From contig JAIRUQ010000007.1 of the NCBI GenBank assembly GCA_031254315.1, positions 59,792 through 123,791 on the forward strand: a stretch of 64,000 nt of DNA, in the 5' to 3' direction. Both the position numbers and the translations under genes were made by a program. Of the stretch, positions 52,543-61,964 are shown piece after piece. The number at the start of each line of letters is the position of its first letter. Positions within the stretch are counted from its first letter, which is position 1. The notes under the pieces were generated by a model, which worked only from the letters and a program-made list of their open reading frames with translations, made no database searches and was not told where the DNA came from. This DNA comes from Treponema sp. GTDB lineage: Bacteria; Spirochaetota; Spirochaetia; Treponematales; Breznakiellaceae.

Positions 52543-55302
52543 TTAAATAACAGCCGGCGTAATACTTTCTACCAGATAAGAAATCCTCTCATCATTTATC
52601 GCAAATTCAAATTTTTCACCGGGCACTTTGTTAAGTATAGCATTACCGAACGGAGAAAGGTAGGAAATAATGTTATTATTTGGGTCAGATTCCCATTGAC
52701 CCAAAATGGTAAATTCTTCCTTTTTCCCGGCTGTTTCGTTGAAAAGAACGACTTTTGTCCCAAAAGAGACCTTGGAAGTATTGACCGAATTCGGGTCAAA
52801 TAGCTGTGCCCTGTCAATTTCATCCTTGAGCCTTGCGACCTGGGTATTAAGTTGCTCCTGTTTTTCCTTCGCCGCCTTGTATTCGGCATTTTCCCTCAAG
52901 TCGCCAAGGGACAGAGCGTATTCGATTTCTTTTGAGTTGGCAGGAACTTCCACTTCCATGATATGCGCAAGAAGCTTCTTCTTCTCCTCGTACATTGCCC
53001 CGGTAGCCATAAGCCCTCTTGAGACTTTCTTTTCGGTACCGCCCAAAAACTTAAATCCGGGGTATTTATCCAAGATACGGGAGCGCAGATTAACCTTATC
53101 CTGAGGGTCAATGTCCTTTACCTCATTTACAAATGTGAAAATTCTTACGATAGCGTTTTCATCGTTACTATCAATGAATGAAACAAGGGCTCCATTTTTA
53201 AACAGAATGTCAGAGACAAGTTTGTTTATTTTGCGGTTTTCTACCGTGTTGTTGTGATTTTCCATATCACGGAATGTAATATCTAAAATGTGAATAAGGG
53301 TGATAAGCTGTTTTTCTACACTGATATTCGCGTCATTAAACCAGCTTTTATCCCTCGCGTTCTTGTAAAACCAGACAACAGCTTCACGATTGTCGCGGTA
53401 ATGTTCAAAAGCGTCATTGCACAACTCTGAAATTTTTCCGCTGAATCCCGCTCCTTCAAGCTGATCAATAATGGACTGTAATTGCGAATACGGAAAAAGT
53501 TTAATATAAATATCCGCCCATGAGCTTATGTAGAGTTTTACATTGCTAAGAAAATCGTTTTTAAGTTTTGAATCTTTATAACTTTTGAAAAGAGCCGGAA
53601 CATCTCTTATAGCAGAAAACAAATCGGCAAAGCTGACTGTAAGAGCGGATTTAAGATGAGCGTAATTTTTATGCGTCGCAAGATCATTAATTAAAAGGTA
53701 TGTAGATAACGCGTATTCGGCGTTTGTTGAATCCGCTGACCTTCTTGATTCCTGAGCATCTCTGCGAAGGAAGGCTGTAAAGAAAGAGAACATTTCCGAA
53801 AAATATTCTGAGTCGGGGGAAGTTTTTTTATTGCTGACATAATCGCGTATTACAGAAACTTTATCGTAGAAGTTACGTTGCGCGTTAAACTCGTTGTAGA
53901 GTTTTTCCGTAATGCTGACGGGTCTGTCGCGGACAACAAAAATATCGCTGTCTTCCGCGCTTACTCCAAAATCAGGGTTTGATTTTAATATATCCCGCGC
54001 TTTTGAGTTCCATGTTGACCATTCGCCAGTCGTAAGAAGGGCAGGGGACAGCTCCGCTTTGATCCTCTTCATGTCGCACGCGTTATCAAAACTTTTAATA
54101 ATTGTTTTTAATGTCCAAATAATATTTTCTTCACTGTCTTTGATTTTTTCTCTTATCTCTTCTTTTTTCTTGGTCGCCTTCAAAACCCAGATATGGGTTT
54201 TAGAAAGCGTTTGAAGAGCGTCAACCGCCATTTTTACCGACATTGTATGTCCGCGTTTTTTTGAAAAATCTATGCAGATATCATCGCCGTCAATACTCGC
54301 GATCCGTCCCACGCCCCATGTTCTGTGGAAAACGTAATTTCCCTTATCAAAGGCAATGTGCTTTTCAAAGTCGGAAATCGCCTGATGAACGGCGCGGTAA
54401 TTTTGCGAAAGGTTTGAAATACGGATACATTCTTCAAGCTGACTGTGGTCAGCGTATTTTTTCTTAAAACACTCGATTATTTCCCGTCTTCCATGCACGT
54501 CCTTTTCATCGTATTCAAGAATGATTTTAAGGATGTTAATCGCGATATCAATATCCTTGTCTTTGTATTTTGCGTACAGCTCATTAAGCAGTGAAACCGC
54601 TTTGTCCTCGGTAACGGTCTTTGCGATTTTTTTCTGAATAAGGAGAAAGAAATCAATGTCTTCCGTGTTTATACTGATGAGTTTTCCCCAAATTTCCTTG
54701 ATACTGGCGAAATTTCCCTTGTTTATGTAGCGGTAAAGGGCTTTTTTGTAGTAATCTATTGTCGCTTCTTTGTTTCCAAGTTTTTCATAATGTTCAGCCA
54801 AAGCCTTGACTATATCCGCTTCTTCAAAATCTACTTTAACAAGTCTTTCCCAAATCTCAAATATTTTATCTTCTTCGTTGTCGTTCTTATAACAATCGGC
54901 AAGAGTGCGAAGGGCGTACTTTGATTCCCCGTGATCAAGTATTCTTTCGCAGAGATATTTAACAATGTTCCATTTGTGGTTATCCAAAAATATTGAGACA
55001 AGATTGATCATCGCCGAATCGTCAATGATCTGCCGGGAAAGAGCGATCATTCCCGAAAGGTAAAGGGCGATTAAACTCTTTTGTGTGTGCGCAAGATGTT
55101 CGTCGCAGTTCTTTTTTAACTCGTCTATGGCTTTTTCATCACGGGCGCTTTTAAGGATTTCATCAAGTTCCTTGAATTGGCTGGTCGAATAATTACCAAG
55201 ACTCGCCCTTGTCCATTTTTCTTCGTTCAAGGTTGACTGTAAATTTTTTAACAGCGTTTGGGCGTTCTCTGATAGTGTTACTGCTGTTTCAGCATTATTC
55301 AT
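52543..55302 (-). CDS. greA: GreA-type transcript cleavage factor with a 760-residue N-terminal extension
   Basis: The last 160 residues form GreA: the coiled-coil tip with LGDLRENAEYKAAK, whose Asp and Glu can enter the polymerase channel, then the globular C-domain (FGTKVVLFNETAGKKEEFTI). The first 760 residues are helical repeats resembling TPR/HEAT with many Lys and Glu. Free GreA is about 158 residues, so this is the giant spirochaetal form. AGGAG precedes the ATG. The VWA gene follows with an 84-nt gap. Confidence 0.85.
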   Translation of the reverse strand: MNNAETAVTLSENAQTLLKNLQSTLNEEKWTRASLGNYSTSQFKELDEILKSARDEKAIDELKKNCDEHLAHTQKSLIALYLSGMIALSRQIIDDSAMINLVSIFLDNHKWNIVKYLCERILDHGESKYALRTLADCYKNDNEEDKIFEIWERLVKVDFEEADIVKALAEHYEKLGNKEATIDYYKKALYRYINKGNFASIKEIWGKLISINTEDIDFFLLIQKKIAKTVTEDKAVSLLNELYAKYKDKDIDIAINILKIILEYDEKDVHGRREIIECFKKKYADHSQLEECIRISNLSQNYRAVHQAISDFEKHIAFDKGNYVFHRTWGVGRIASIDGDDICIDFSKKRGHTMSVKMAVDALQTLSKTHIWVLKATKKKEEIREKIKDSEENIIWTLKTIIKSFDNACDMKRIKAELSPALLTTGEWSTWNSKARDILKSNPDFGVSAEDSDIFVVRDRPVSITEKLYNEFNAQRNFYDKVSVIRDYVSNKKTSPDSEYFSEMFSFFTAFLRRDAQESRRSADSTNAEYALSTYLLINDLATHKNYAHLKSALTVSFADLFSAIRDVPALFKSYKDSKLKNDFLSNVKLYISSWADIYIKLFPYSQLQSIIDQLEGAGFSGKISELCNDAFEHYRDNREAVVWFYKNARDKSWFNDANISVEKQLITLIHILDITFRDMENHNNTVENRKINKLVSDILFKNGALVSFIDSNDENAIVRIFTFVNEVKDIDPQDKVNLRSRILDKYPGFKFLGGTEKKVSRGLMATGAMYEEKKKLLAHIMEVEVPANSKEIEYALSLGDLRENAEYKAAKEKQEQLNTQVARLKDEIDRAQLFDPNSVNTSKVSFGTKVVLFNETAGKKEEFTILGQWESDPNNNIISYLSPFGNAILNKVPGEKFEFAINDERISYLVESITPAVI

Positions 55303-55320
55303 AAACTTTTTCTCCTCATT

Positions 55321-56256
55321 CTATCCGGTATACATATTATAAATATCCGGATCGGTAACTTTTATTTTTAACAAGGTCTCTTCGATCAAAGAAGTATCCT
55401 CGTGATTACTTTCAAAATAATCTATAAGCCAAAAATAGTGATTCAAAAGTCTTGGCTTTAGAATCTTCTGCCGTGCGGGATTAGAACCATACTCGGCTTC
55501 CAGCGAAAAAATCGACTGTTTAAGCCTGCCCGCTTCCATCTGTTTTAATTCGCGCTTTACGGAAAATACCCCCCATAAATAACCGTAAACCGGTATCCAT
55601 TCGCATAATTCTTCATCTTTGTAACCAAGTTCCGCAACTCTGTCACGAAGTTTTTGAATAAGCGCCGATTCCAAAGACCTAACATCGATCTTTGATGAAT
55701 CAATAAAAAACGCTTCCCTAAACAGCGTCTTCGCGGTTTTTGTTTCAGCCAATAAAGCGTTTATATCGGCTACTTCCGCAAGGGTTTGCGCGTCATCCCT
55801 TTTTATCCGCGCCGCCTGTTCAAGATAAGACAAGGCAGAATCATAGTTGCCTATCCCCTTATAACAGCGTCCCGCTAAAAGCAACAAACCGGGATCATGC
55901 TGATTTGCCGGAGTGTTTAACAACCCTTCAAAAAAAAACAACGCTTTTGAATAAACAAAATAACGAACAGCGTATTGGCACTGTTCGTATATTTGGCTGA
56001 ACTGTCCCAGAAAAACATAGTACTGTTTTAACAGGGAAATTAAAAAAGCGCCCTTTTCATAAGGGCTTTTTATTTCATCAATCCTCCTGGTATGTTCAAG
56101 CCACCAGTGAACGCATTTAAGCGCGTGCTTGATTTCTTCGTTCTCATAATCTATGTCCAGAGCCTGTTCCATAAGAGAGCAAGCTGAATCCGTGTCAGAG
56201 GCTTTCAGTTTATCATAGGCTTTTTTAAGGAGCCCTGTAGCCTGCTCATTTTCCAT
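55321..56256 (-). CDS. TPR repeat protein
   Basis: The 311-residue protein is helical with TPR-like units (ATGLLKKAYDKLKASDTDSA; LLLLAGRCYKGIGNYDSALS; ALSYLEQAARIKRDDAQTLA). No signal peptide, so it is probably cytoplasmic, and it sits 19 nt before greA on the same strand, suggesting a shared complex or operon. AGGAG precedes its ATG. Confidence 0.75.
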   Translation of the reverse strand: MENEQATGLLKKAYDKLKASDTDSACSLMEQALDIDYENEEIKHALKCVHWWLEHTRRIDEIKSPYEKGAFLISLLKQYYVFLGQFSQIYEQCQYAVRYFVYSKALFFFEGLLNTPANQHDPGLLLLAGRCYKGIGNYDSALSYLEQAARIKRDDAQTLAEVADINALLAETKTAKTLFREAFFIDSSKIDVRSLESALIQKLRDRVAELGYKDEELCEWIPVYGYLWGVFSVKRELKQMEAGRLKQSIFSLEAEYGSNPARQKILKPRLLNHYFWLIDYFESNHEDTSLIEETLLKIKVTDPDIYNMYTG

Positions 56257-56290
56257 TTTTTCTCCTGTTATTATAGCATTTTTTCACGGT

Positions 56291-56319
56291 TTGACAATAG
56301 TATATCCAATAGGTATGAT
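56291..56319 (+). promoter_or_regulatory. strong promoter of rpe, leaderless start
   Basis: TTGACA (56291-56296), 17-nt spacer and TATGAT (56314-56319), followed by 7 nt to the ATG at 56327. The TTG at 56291 that opens the long frame is the -35 box. Confidence 0.75.
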
Positions 56320-56326
56320 ATCGAAA

Positions 56327-56977
56327 ATGAACAAAACCATTGTTTCACCCTCTATTTTGTCCGCGGATTTTTCCAATTTTGGAGAGGCTGTTTCCCTGAT
56401 TGACGACGCGGGGGCAAAGTGGCTTCACATGGACATAATGGACGGCTCTTTTGTGCCCAATTTGACCTTTGGTCCGCCCCTTGTCAGCGCCCTTCGCGGA
56501 AAAACCAAAGCTATTTTTGACGTTCACCTGATGGTTGTAAACCCGGGACACTTTCTCCGTGATTTCGCGGATGCCGGAGCGGACATAATCACCTTTCACC
56601 AAGAAGCGGAGGTTCATCCTCAAAAGTTTCTAGAAGAAATCCACGCTCTGGGGCTAAAAGCGGGTATCTCAATAGCCCCCCAAACCCCCATTTCCGTCAT
56701 TGAAGAGGTTCTCCCCTTTATCGATCTCGCCCTTATTATGACCGTTGAACCCGGCTATGGCGGACAGACTTTGATCCCTGAATGTCTGGAAAAGGTTGAA
56801 AAACTGGCAAAAATGAGGGAAAAAGCGGGGCTTAACTTTCGCATCTCTGTAGACGGCGGAATTAACGAACAAACCGCCGAAAAAGCCAAAAAAGCAGGCG
56901 CGGACGTGCTTGTAATAGGCTCGGCTTTCTTCTCCCACCCCGATAAACGCTCCCTTGTAGCCAGTCTTCAAAGCTAG
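56327..56977 (+). CDS. rpe: ribulose-phosphate 3-epimerase
   Basis: This TIM-barrel enzyme interconverts ribulose 5-phosphate and xylulose 5-phosphate. Motifs are PSILSADF, WLHMDIMDGSFVPN, DVHLMV, TVEPGYGGQ and the late SVDGGIN. I start it at the ATG at 56327 (216 residues), which is right after the promoter; the family is usually 215-225 long. It is a single gene followed by a palindrome. Confidence 0.93.
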   Translation: MNKTIVSPSILSADFSNFGEAVSLIDDAGAKWLHMDIMDGSFVPNLTFGPPLVSALRGKTKAIFDVHLMVVNPGHFLRDFADAGADIITFHQEAEVHPQKFLEEIHALGLKAGISIAPQTPISVIEEVLPFIDLALIMTVEPGYGGQTLIPECLEKVEKLAKMREKAGLNFRISVDGGINEQTAEKAKKAGADVLVIGSAFFSHPDKRSLVASLQS

Positions 56978-56987
56978 TAGGGAAAAT

Positions 56988-57160
56988 TTCACACGAAGGC
57001 ACTAAGGCACGAAGGGAAGAAAGAAGGGGAAAGATGAGCGGATGCTTCATGCTTTTTCTTAAATTCAATGATAAGAAATGCTTGAAGAATATGCTCAGCC
57101 CGACCAGCTATCCTATCTCCCCTTCTTCCCCCTTTGTGTCTCCGTGCCTTTGTGTGAGTT
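56988..57160. repeat. palindrome with CACGAAGG-periodic arms
   Basis: The left arm (56988-57029) repeats an 8-nt unit (CACGAAGG, CACTAAGG, CACGAAGG), then a purine run. The right arm (57119-57160) is the imperfect reverse complement ending GTGTGAGTT. It is the longest of this kind in the window (173 bp) and sits between rpe and a TPR operon. Confidence 0.65.
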
Positions 57161-57186
57161 CTTTTGCGAATAATTTCCCAAAATTA

Positions 57187-57216
57187 TTGGCATTTATTAG
57201 CGGAATTCAATATAAT
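57187..57216 (+). promoter_or_regulatory. promoter of the TPR-lipoprotein operon, leaderless start
   Basis: TTGGCA (57187-57192), 18-nt spacer, TATAAT (57211-57216), then 7 nt to the ATG at 57224. There is no Shine-Dalgarno. Confidence 0.6.
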
Positions 57217-57223
57217 ATAAAGT

Positions 57224-58180
57224 ATGAAACAGAAAAGAAGCGTTTTTTTGCTTGTTTTGGGTTTGCTCATTTTTTCCGCCGGATTTTCCTATGCTCAGGA
57301 AAATGCCCGGTTTTTGCGCAGTTTTCAAAACGGCTCCCAGCTTTACAGACTTACGCACTGGAATGAAGCCGCCGCTGAATTCCGCCGCGCTCAAGAAACT
57401 GCCGTAAATCTTAATGAATGGGCATCCGCTCTTTACTGGGTCATTTTAAGTGAGCTTGCCTACGCCGATTACGGTTCAGCCCTAAGAGACATGGAAGATT
57501 TGACGCTAAATGCGCCTCATTCATCTTATGCAAGAGATATGGTTTATCACCGCGCTAGGATTTATTACAATCAGGGATATTATGAAGACGCGCTACACCA
57601 GTTCAACAATTATAACGCAACAACCTCAGATGAAAACCGCGAAGCCGCGAACCGCAGAGCCGCCGCGTTTTTCTGGATGGGCGAATGTCTTTACGCTATG
57701 GGTCAACTTGACGAGGCTGAAAAATTTTATGCATGGGTTATAGCGAGATACCCTCAAAGCCCAAAGATTGAAGCGGCAACATACAGAATAGACCTTATCA
57801 ATCAAAAGAAAATAGAAGCCGAGCTTCTCGCCCTTCTTCAGTGGAGCCATGAAGAATCGCTTAGGACAAGCGAAGATTATCAGAGAACTTTAAGAACTTA
57901 TGAACACACTTTAAATATGTATCAAAGACGCATAGCGGAACTTTCAACTTCAGATTCGATTGAGCAGATTCGTAGTATTGAGCCGGGCGTTAATGATTTC
58001 TTACAACATAACGAAGATATTCCTCCCGTGTTAGTTGAAGATATTTCAAGACCTGTACAGAGTACTCCGTCTCCCGGGTTTATTATAAACAACCCAAGCG
58101 ACAGGTTGATAGAAAGGGCAAGAGAGTTAGGTAATGATGTTAATGGTATTTTAAGAGATAATAATGCCGGGAGGCGTTGA
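57224..58180 (+). CDS. secreted TPR protein
   Basis: The 318-residue protein has a signal ending SYAQEN, then four or five TPR-like units (ALYWVILSELAYADYGSALR, YYNQGYYEDALHQFNNYN, FFWMGECLYAMGQLDEAEKF), followed by a coiled coil. It is periplasmic, similar in layout to YbgF/BamD-type scaffold proteins. Its stop shares bases with the ATG of the next gene (TGATG), so translation is coupled. Confidence 0.72.
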   Translation: MKQKRSVFLLVLGLLIFSAGFSYAQENARFLRSFQNGSQLYRLTHWNEAAAEFRRAQETAVNLNEWASALYWVILSELAYADYGSALRDMEDLTLNAPHSSYARDMVYHRARIYYNQGYYEDALHQFNNYNATTSDENREAANRRAAAFFWMGECLYAMGQLDEAEKFYAWVIARYPQSPKIEAATYRIDLINQKKIEAELLALLQWSHEESLRTSEDYQRTLRTYEHTLNMYQRRIAELSTSDSIEQIRSIEPGVNDFLQHNEDIPPVLVEDISRPVQSTPSPGFIINNPSDRLIERARELGNDVNGILRDNNAGRR

Positions 58181-59253
58181 TGTTTCGTAAAATCTCCGCG
58201 TTTTCATTCATCCTGATTTTTTCAGTATTTTTTAGCTGTGCCTCTAAAAACGATCCATCTGTCAATATGCCTCGCAGTTCTTCAGGTGATAACGATGTTA
58301 CAAACGGGTATGTGCGTTTGGTCCTTAATGAAAACTTAGGCTCTTTTTCGCTGTTTTATTTAACAAATCCGCAAAGAATGAGTTATGAGCCATTATTTAA
58401 CGCGGCAGAGCCGTTGGCAAGTTACACTTCTGTTTATGTAGACGGAAATGTATACCGTCTTGGAGATGCAAAACAATTCAGCACAAGTATAGAAAGAATA
58501 AGGGGAAACCCTGCTTTTATTTTTGAGTCTTCGTTCTTAAAAGTTACTCAAGTATTCACTCCTGTAAAAACTGAAAATTCAGATTCTATAAACGGAGTTG
58601 AAATAACAACTACGCTGGAAAATACAGGCACTCAACTTTCATCTGTTGGTTTGCGTCTTCTTATTGACACAGAACTTGGAGAAGGACGCAGAAGAGCTCC
58701 GTTTTTAACAAACACACAGTTAATTTCAAATGAGACGCTTATTGAATGTGCGTCGGCAGGTGAAAAGTTTTGGATATCACGTGGAGAGCGTGTCGCTTTA
58801 ATGGGAAGTATTTTAAACCCGCTCAATCCTAACGCGAGAATCCCCGATTTTGTGCATTTTGCAAGCTGGAAAAGATTAAACGAGAGCAGATGGAGACTGA
58901 ATTATGTCCGTGGGCGGACTTTTAATAATTTACCCGATTCAATGGCGGATTCCGCCGTGTGTTATATTTATGAGCCTTCTATGCTTGAAAGGGGAAAAGA
59001 AAGAATATTTACGCTATTCCTTACAACGGAAGATGTCGCATGGTATTCAACAGCCAGGCATACCACTACTATTGACATTGCGGCTATAGAGCGCGAAGCT
59101 AGAGCTGAAGCCGCGCTTAGGAATGAAAACGCGAATACGCTTTTTCTTCTTAAACTGCAGAATATTCTTAATCAATTTATCGCGGGAGAAATATTACTTA
59201 CTGAAAGTAATTTGACAGAAATTGAAACTGTCATAAACAGGTACAGGAATTAA
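58180..59253 (+). CDS. lipoprotein, function unknown
   Basis: The 357-residue protein has a signal ending FSCAS at Cys19-20. The mature part is beta-rich (VRLVLNENLGSFSLFYLTNP, ASYTSVYVDGNVYRLGDAK) and ends in a long helix. It follows the TPR gene with a TGATG overlap and GGGAGG upstream of its ATG. I recognise no family. Confidence 0.65.
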   Translation: MFRKISAFSFILIFSVFFSCASKNDPSVNMPRSSSGDNDVTNGYVRLVLNENLGSFSLFYLTNPQRMSYEPLFNAAEPLASYTSVYVDGNVYRLGDAKQFSTSIERIRGNPAFIFESSFLKVTQVFTPVKTENSDSINGVEITTTLENTGTQLSSVGLRLLIDTELGEGRRRAPFLTNTQLISNETLIECASAGEKFWISRGERVALMGSILNPLNPNARIPDFVHFASWKRLNESRWRLNYVRGRTFNNLPDSMADSAVCYIYEPSMLERGKERIFTLFLTTEDVAWYSTARHTTTIDIAAIEREARAEAALRNENANTLFLLKLQNILNQFIAGEILLTESNLTEIETVINRYRN

Positions 59254-59265
59254 TTACGTTAGCCG

Positions 59266-60384
59266 ATGACAATGGATCCTTTGTTAAACAGAGCAATTAT
59301 TCTAGCAAGAAAGCGCGATTATGATGGCGCGTTAAAGACGCTAAAGGACGAAGAAGACCGTTATTACGGCTCTTTTAAGTATTATTATCTTTACGGCGTT
59401 ATCTGCCTTTATTCCGGTAATTTTCTTGAAGCGCATGAAAATTTTAATCTGGCAAGAAAAATAAAAATAAGCGACCCTAACATCATGCTGGGTTTTGCCG
59501 TCCTCTATTTAAGGAAGATGAATACCGTCCAAGCTGTTCATTATTATCTTGAAGTGCAGGAAAAAGAGCCTAAGAACAGGATAGCGAGAAAAGCCCTTAC
59601 TGTTATTCGAAAATACTCATCCTCAGAAGCTCTTTCTGACTGGATGGCAAATCATGGAAATCTGTCAAAATTATTCCCCCATATCCCGTCTCCCCAAATA
59701 ACATTAAAAACAATAATAAAGACTTCGCTTATATTTGTAGCGTCTTTAATTTTAGTATCTGGAATACTTATTGGCGTAAAAGCATTACCAAGCCCTTTCA
59801 AATCAAAAAACCAGCGCTCTACGGCTGAATACATACTTTCAAGCAGTGATAAAAAAGAGCCTGTCCAGAACGAAGGCTTTTACAGGTACATTCTTACCCG
59901 CGATCAGGCTCTAACGCTTTACGACAGAGCATTGTCCCTCTTTAGCGCCTACCGCGACGAAGCCGCTAAAGTCAACATTAACCGCATTCTTGAATCAAAC
60001 GCTTCAGAAGCCTTAAAGAGCAGGGCGCGACTTCTTTTACAAAATACGGAAGTTCCCGGCTTTGACAATTTTAAGAGGAGCGATAATCCCTCTATTACAG
60101 AAGTAAAAGATGAGCCTGTGATTTATAGGGATGTATATGTAATTTGGAGAGGCATGGCTACAAATATTGAAGTAACAGATGAACACACAAGTTTCCAGTT
60201 TTTAGTCGGTTATGATACACGAACAAAACTGGAGGGAATTATACCCGTAATTTTCGATATACCGGTTTCAATAAATTACGAACGTCCGCTTGAAGTGCTT
60301 GGAAAAATAAAACTTGGCTCTTCATATTCGGATATATGGATTGAAGGGTTAGCGATTCATCAATCAGGAAGACTGGAAAATTAA
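59266..60384 (+). CDS. membrane protein with TPR-like N-terminus
   Basis: The 372-residue protein has TPR-like helices in residues 1-130 (DYDGALKTLKDEEDRYYGSF, YGVICLYSGNFLEAHENF), one membrane helix at about 165-185, and a periplasmic C-terminal domain with a late SSYSDIWIEGLAIHQSG. It lies 12 nt after the lipoprotein gene, the third gene of the operon. Function is unknown. Confidence 0.65.
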   Translation: MTMDPLLNRAIILARKRDYDGALKTLKDEEDRYYGSFKYYYLYGVICLYSGNFLEAHENFNLARKIKISDPNIMLGFAVLYLRKMNTVQAVHYYLEVQEKEPKNRIARKALTVIRKYSSSEALSDWMANHGNLSKLFPHIPSPQITLKTIIKTSLIFVASLILVSGILIGVKALPSPFKSKNQRSTAEYILSSSDKKEPVQNEGFYRYILTRDQALTLYDRALSLFSAYRDEAAKVNINRILESNASEALKSRARLLLQNTEVPGFDNFKRSDNPSITEVKDEPVIYRDVYVIWRGMATNIEVTDEHTSFQFLVGYDTRTKLEGIIPVIFDIPVSINYERPLEVLGKIKLGSSYSDIWIEGLAIHQSGRLEN

Positions 60385-60385
60385 A

Positions 60386-60456
60386 ACAAAAAGTTTTAAG
60401 TTAGTACAAAAACTTTTAATTTAACATAAAAAGTTTTAAGGTTAACAGAAAAAGTT
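60386..60456 (+). repeat. 20-bp tandem repeats just before dtd
   Basis: Three units of about 20-21 bp of the type ACAAAAAGTTTTAAGTTAGT (60386-60405, 60406-60425 and 60426-60446) and a partial fourth (60447-60456) end directly at the ATG. They carry AAAAAGTTTTAA-type words that could bind a regulator or alter DNA shape. No Shine-Dalgarno is present for dtd. Confidence 0.6.
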
Positions 60457-60927
60457 ATGAAAGCTGTTGTTCAAAGAGTAATAGACGCCTCTGTAACAGT
60501 GAACGGAGTTGTTAAGGGTAGAATAGACTCCGGTCTTTTGGTCTATCTTGGTGTAGCAACTGATGACAGCGAAAATGACGCTAATTGGCTTGCCGAAAAA
60601 ATCGCTAACCTTCGTATCTTTAATGACAGTGAAGGGGTGATGAACCTGTCTGTAAAGGAAATTAGCGCGAATGTTCCGGTAGCGACTGTCCTTGCCGTCT
60701 CTCAATTTACGCTTCTTGCCGACGCGCGCAAGGGACGAAGACCGTCATGGAACGGCGCGGCAGTGCCTGAAAAAGCAAAAGAACTTTACGAATATTTTAT
60801 CGCGAAAATAAAAGAGCAGGGGCTTTCCTGCGAATGCGGAGAATTTCAGGCGCACATGAAAGTTTCGTATACGAATGATGGTCCTGTTACGATAATTTTA
60901 GATACGAAGACTTTGGGGATAACCTAA
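60457..60927 (+). CDS. dtd: D-aminoacyl-tRNA deacylase
   Basis: Dtd hydrolyses D-aminoacyl-tRNAs and Gly-tRNA-Ala. The 156-residue protein has the key SQFTLLADARKGRRPSW (canonical SQFTLYAD) with the Pro motif NDGPVTIILDT near the end (canonical NxGPVT). It is a single gene with an unusual 20-bp repeat leader. It ends 15 nt before the convergent propeller gene. Confidence 0.9.
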   Translation: MKAVVQRVIDASVTVNGVVKGRIDSGLLVYLGVATDDSENDANWLAEKIANLRIFNDSEGVMNLSVKEISANVPVATVLAVSQFTLLADARKGRRPSWNGAAVPEKAKELYEYFIAKIKEQGLSCECGEFQAHMKVSYTNDGPVTIILDTKTLGIT

Positions 60928-60942
60928 CCGCGTTACAGACTT

Positions 60943-61938
60943 TTAAAACCGTAATACCGCGATCCCGTTCGCAATCGCACTGCCATTTAACGCTTTGGGC
61001 AACGTACTCATTCTGCCGTTCAGCCAATAGACGGCATCACTTCCGTTAAACCCTGCAATATGAAGATCAGAACCTGAAACAGCAATAGAGTTTCCCATCG
61101 CTATTCTATAGTCAGACGGTAATACGTTCCGTTTTCCGTTCTGCCAATAAACTACTTCATAATTATTATCTTCGCTAAGGACATCTCCAACAATATAGAC
61201 ATCTGAATTTGAAATGGCAATCGCGTGTGTCCGTGATGATACTTCTTCTGATAATATTATCCGCCTTCCGTTTAACCAATAGACAGCGGTATCTCCGTCA
61301 GTTCCGGCAATATAAGCATCTGTCCCTGAAACAGCGATCGCGTATGCTTTCGCCGGATTAGAATTATCAGCTTTTGGTAACACTGTCAGCCTATCATTAA
61401 GCCAATAAGCCGCGTTATCTCCGTCCCATCCCGCAATATAAACATTTGAGTCTGAAACAGCGATCGCGCATGCCTTTGCCATTTGATTTGATGATTTTGG
61501 TAACACTGTTTGTTTAGCGTTCAGCCAGTACACAGCGTTATATCCGTCATATCCCGCAATATAAATATTGGAAGTTGAAATTGCAATCGCGTACGCTTCT
61601 GCCGCCCCGGATGACGGCAGTACTATCCGCGTACCGCTTAACCAATGGACGGCATTATTTCTATCCCTTCCAACAATATGAACATCGGCATAAGAAACAA
61701 CGATTCCCCATGCGGTCGCGTCAGAACTTGAGTTGGGTATTATATTTTTTTCTCCGTTTAGCCAATATACCGCGCCGTCACTATCTACTCCGACAATATA
61801 GACTTGAGAAGTGGATGTTTCAATTTCTGCTTGTTGATTTAAGGGTGTTTGCGGCGTTTGTTTCTTACAACAAATAAGCAGGGTAATAATTAAAACAGCT
61901 ATAAAAAGCCGGTTCATTCCAATCAAAATATTTTTCAT
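60943..61938 (-). CDS. seven-repeat propeller lipoprotein, paralogue 1
   Basis: The 331-residue lipoprotein has a signal ending LLICC. It contains seven units of about 40-45 residues, each with a pattern SDVYIVGxDGDNAVYWLNG and a preceding IAVS. Seven units fit one seven-bladed beta-propeller. Function is unknown; its surface exposure is inferred. It is the last of three tandem copies and the most diverged in the middle units. Confidence 0.75.
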   Translation of the reverse strand: MKNILIGMNRLFIAVLIITLLICCKKQTPQTPLNQQAEIETSTSQVYIVGVDSDGAVYWLNGEKNIIPNSSSDATAWGIVVSYADVHIVGRDRNNAVHWLSGTRIVLPSSGAAEAYAIAISTSNIYIAGYDGYNAVYWLNAKQTVLPKSSNQMAKACAIAVSDSNVYIAGWDGDNAAYWLNDRLTVLPKADNSNPAKAYAIAVSGTDAYIAGTDGDTAVYWLNGRRIILSEEVSSRTHAIAISNSDVYIVGDVLSEDNNYEVVYWQNGKRNVLPSDYRIAMGNSIAVSGSDLHIAGFNGSDAVYWLNGRMSTLPKALNGSAIANGIAVLRF

Positions 61939-61964
61939 ATAATTTTGTCAATCTCCTTAACATA

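Noticed and set aside
56291..56326. Extended N-terminus of Rpe from a TTG start
   Set aside because: These bases are a complete TTGACA/TATGAT promoter, and the extra residues are not part of the epimerase family.
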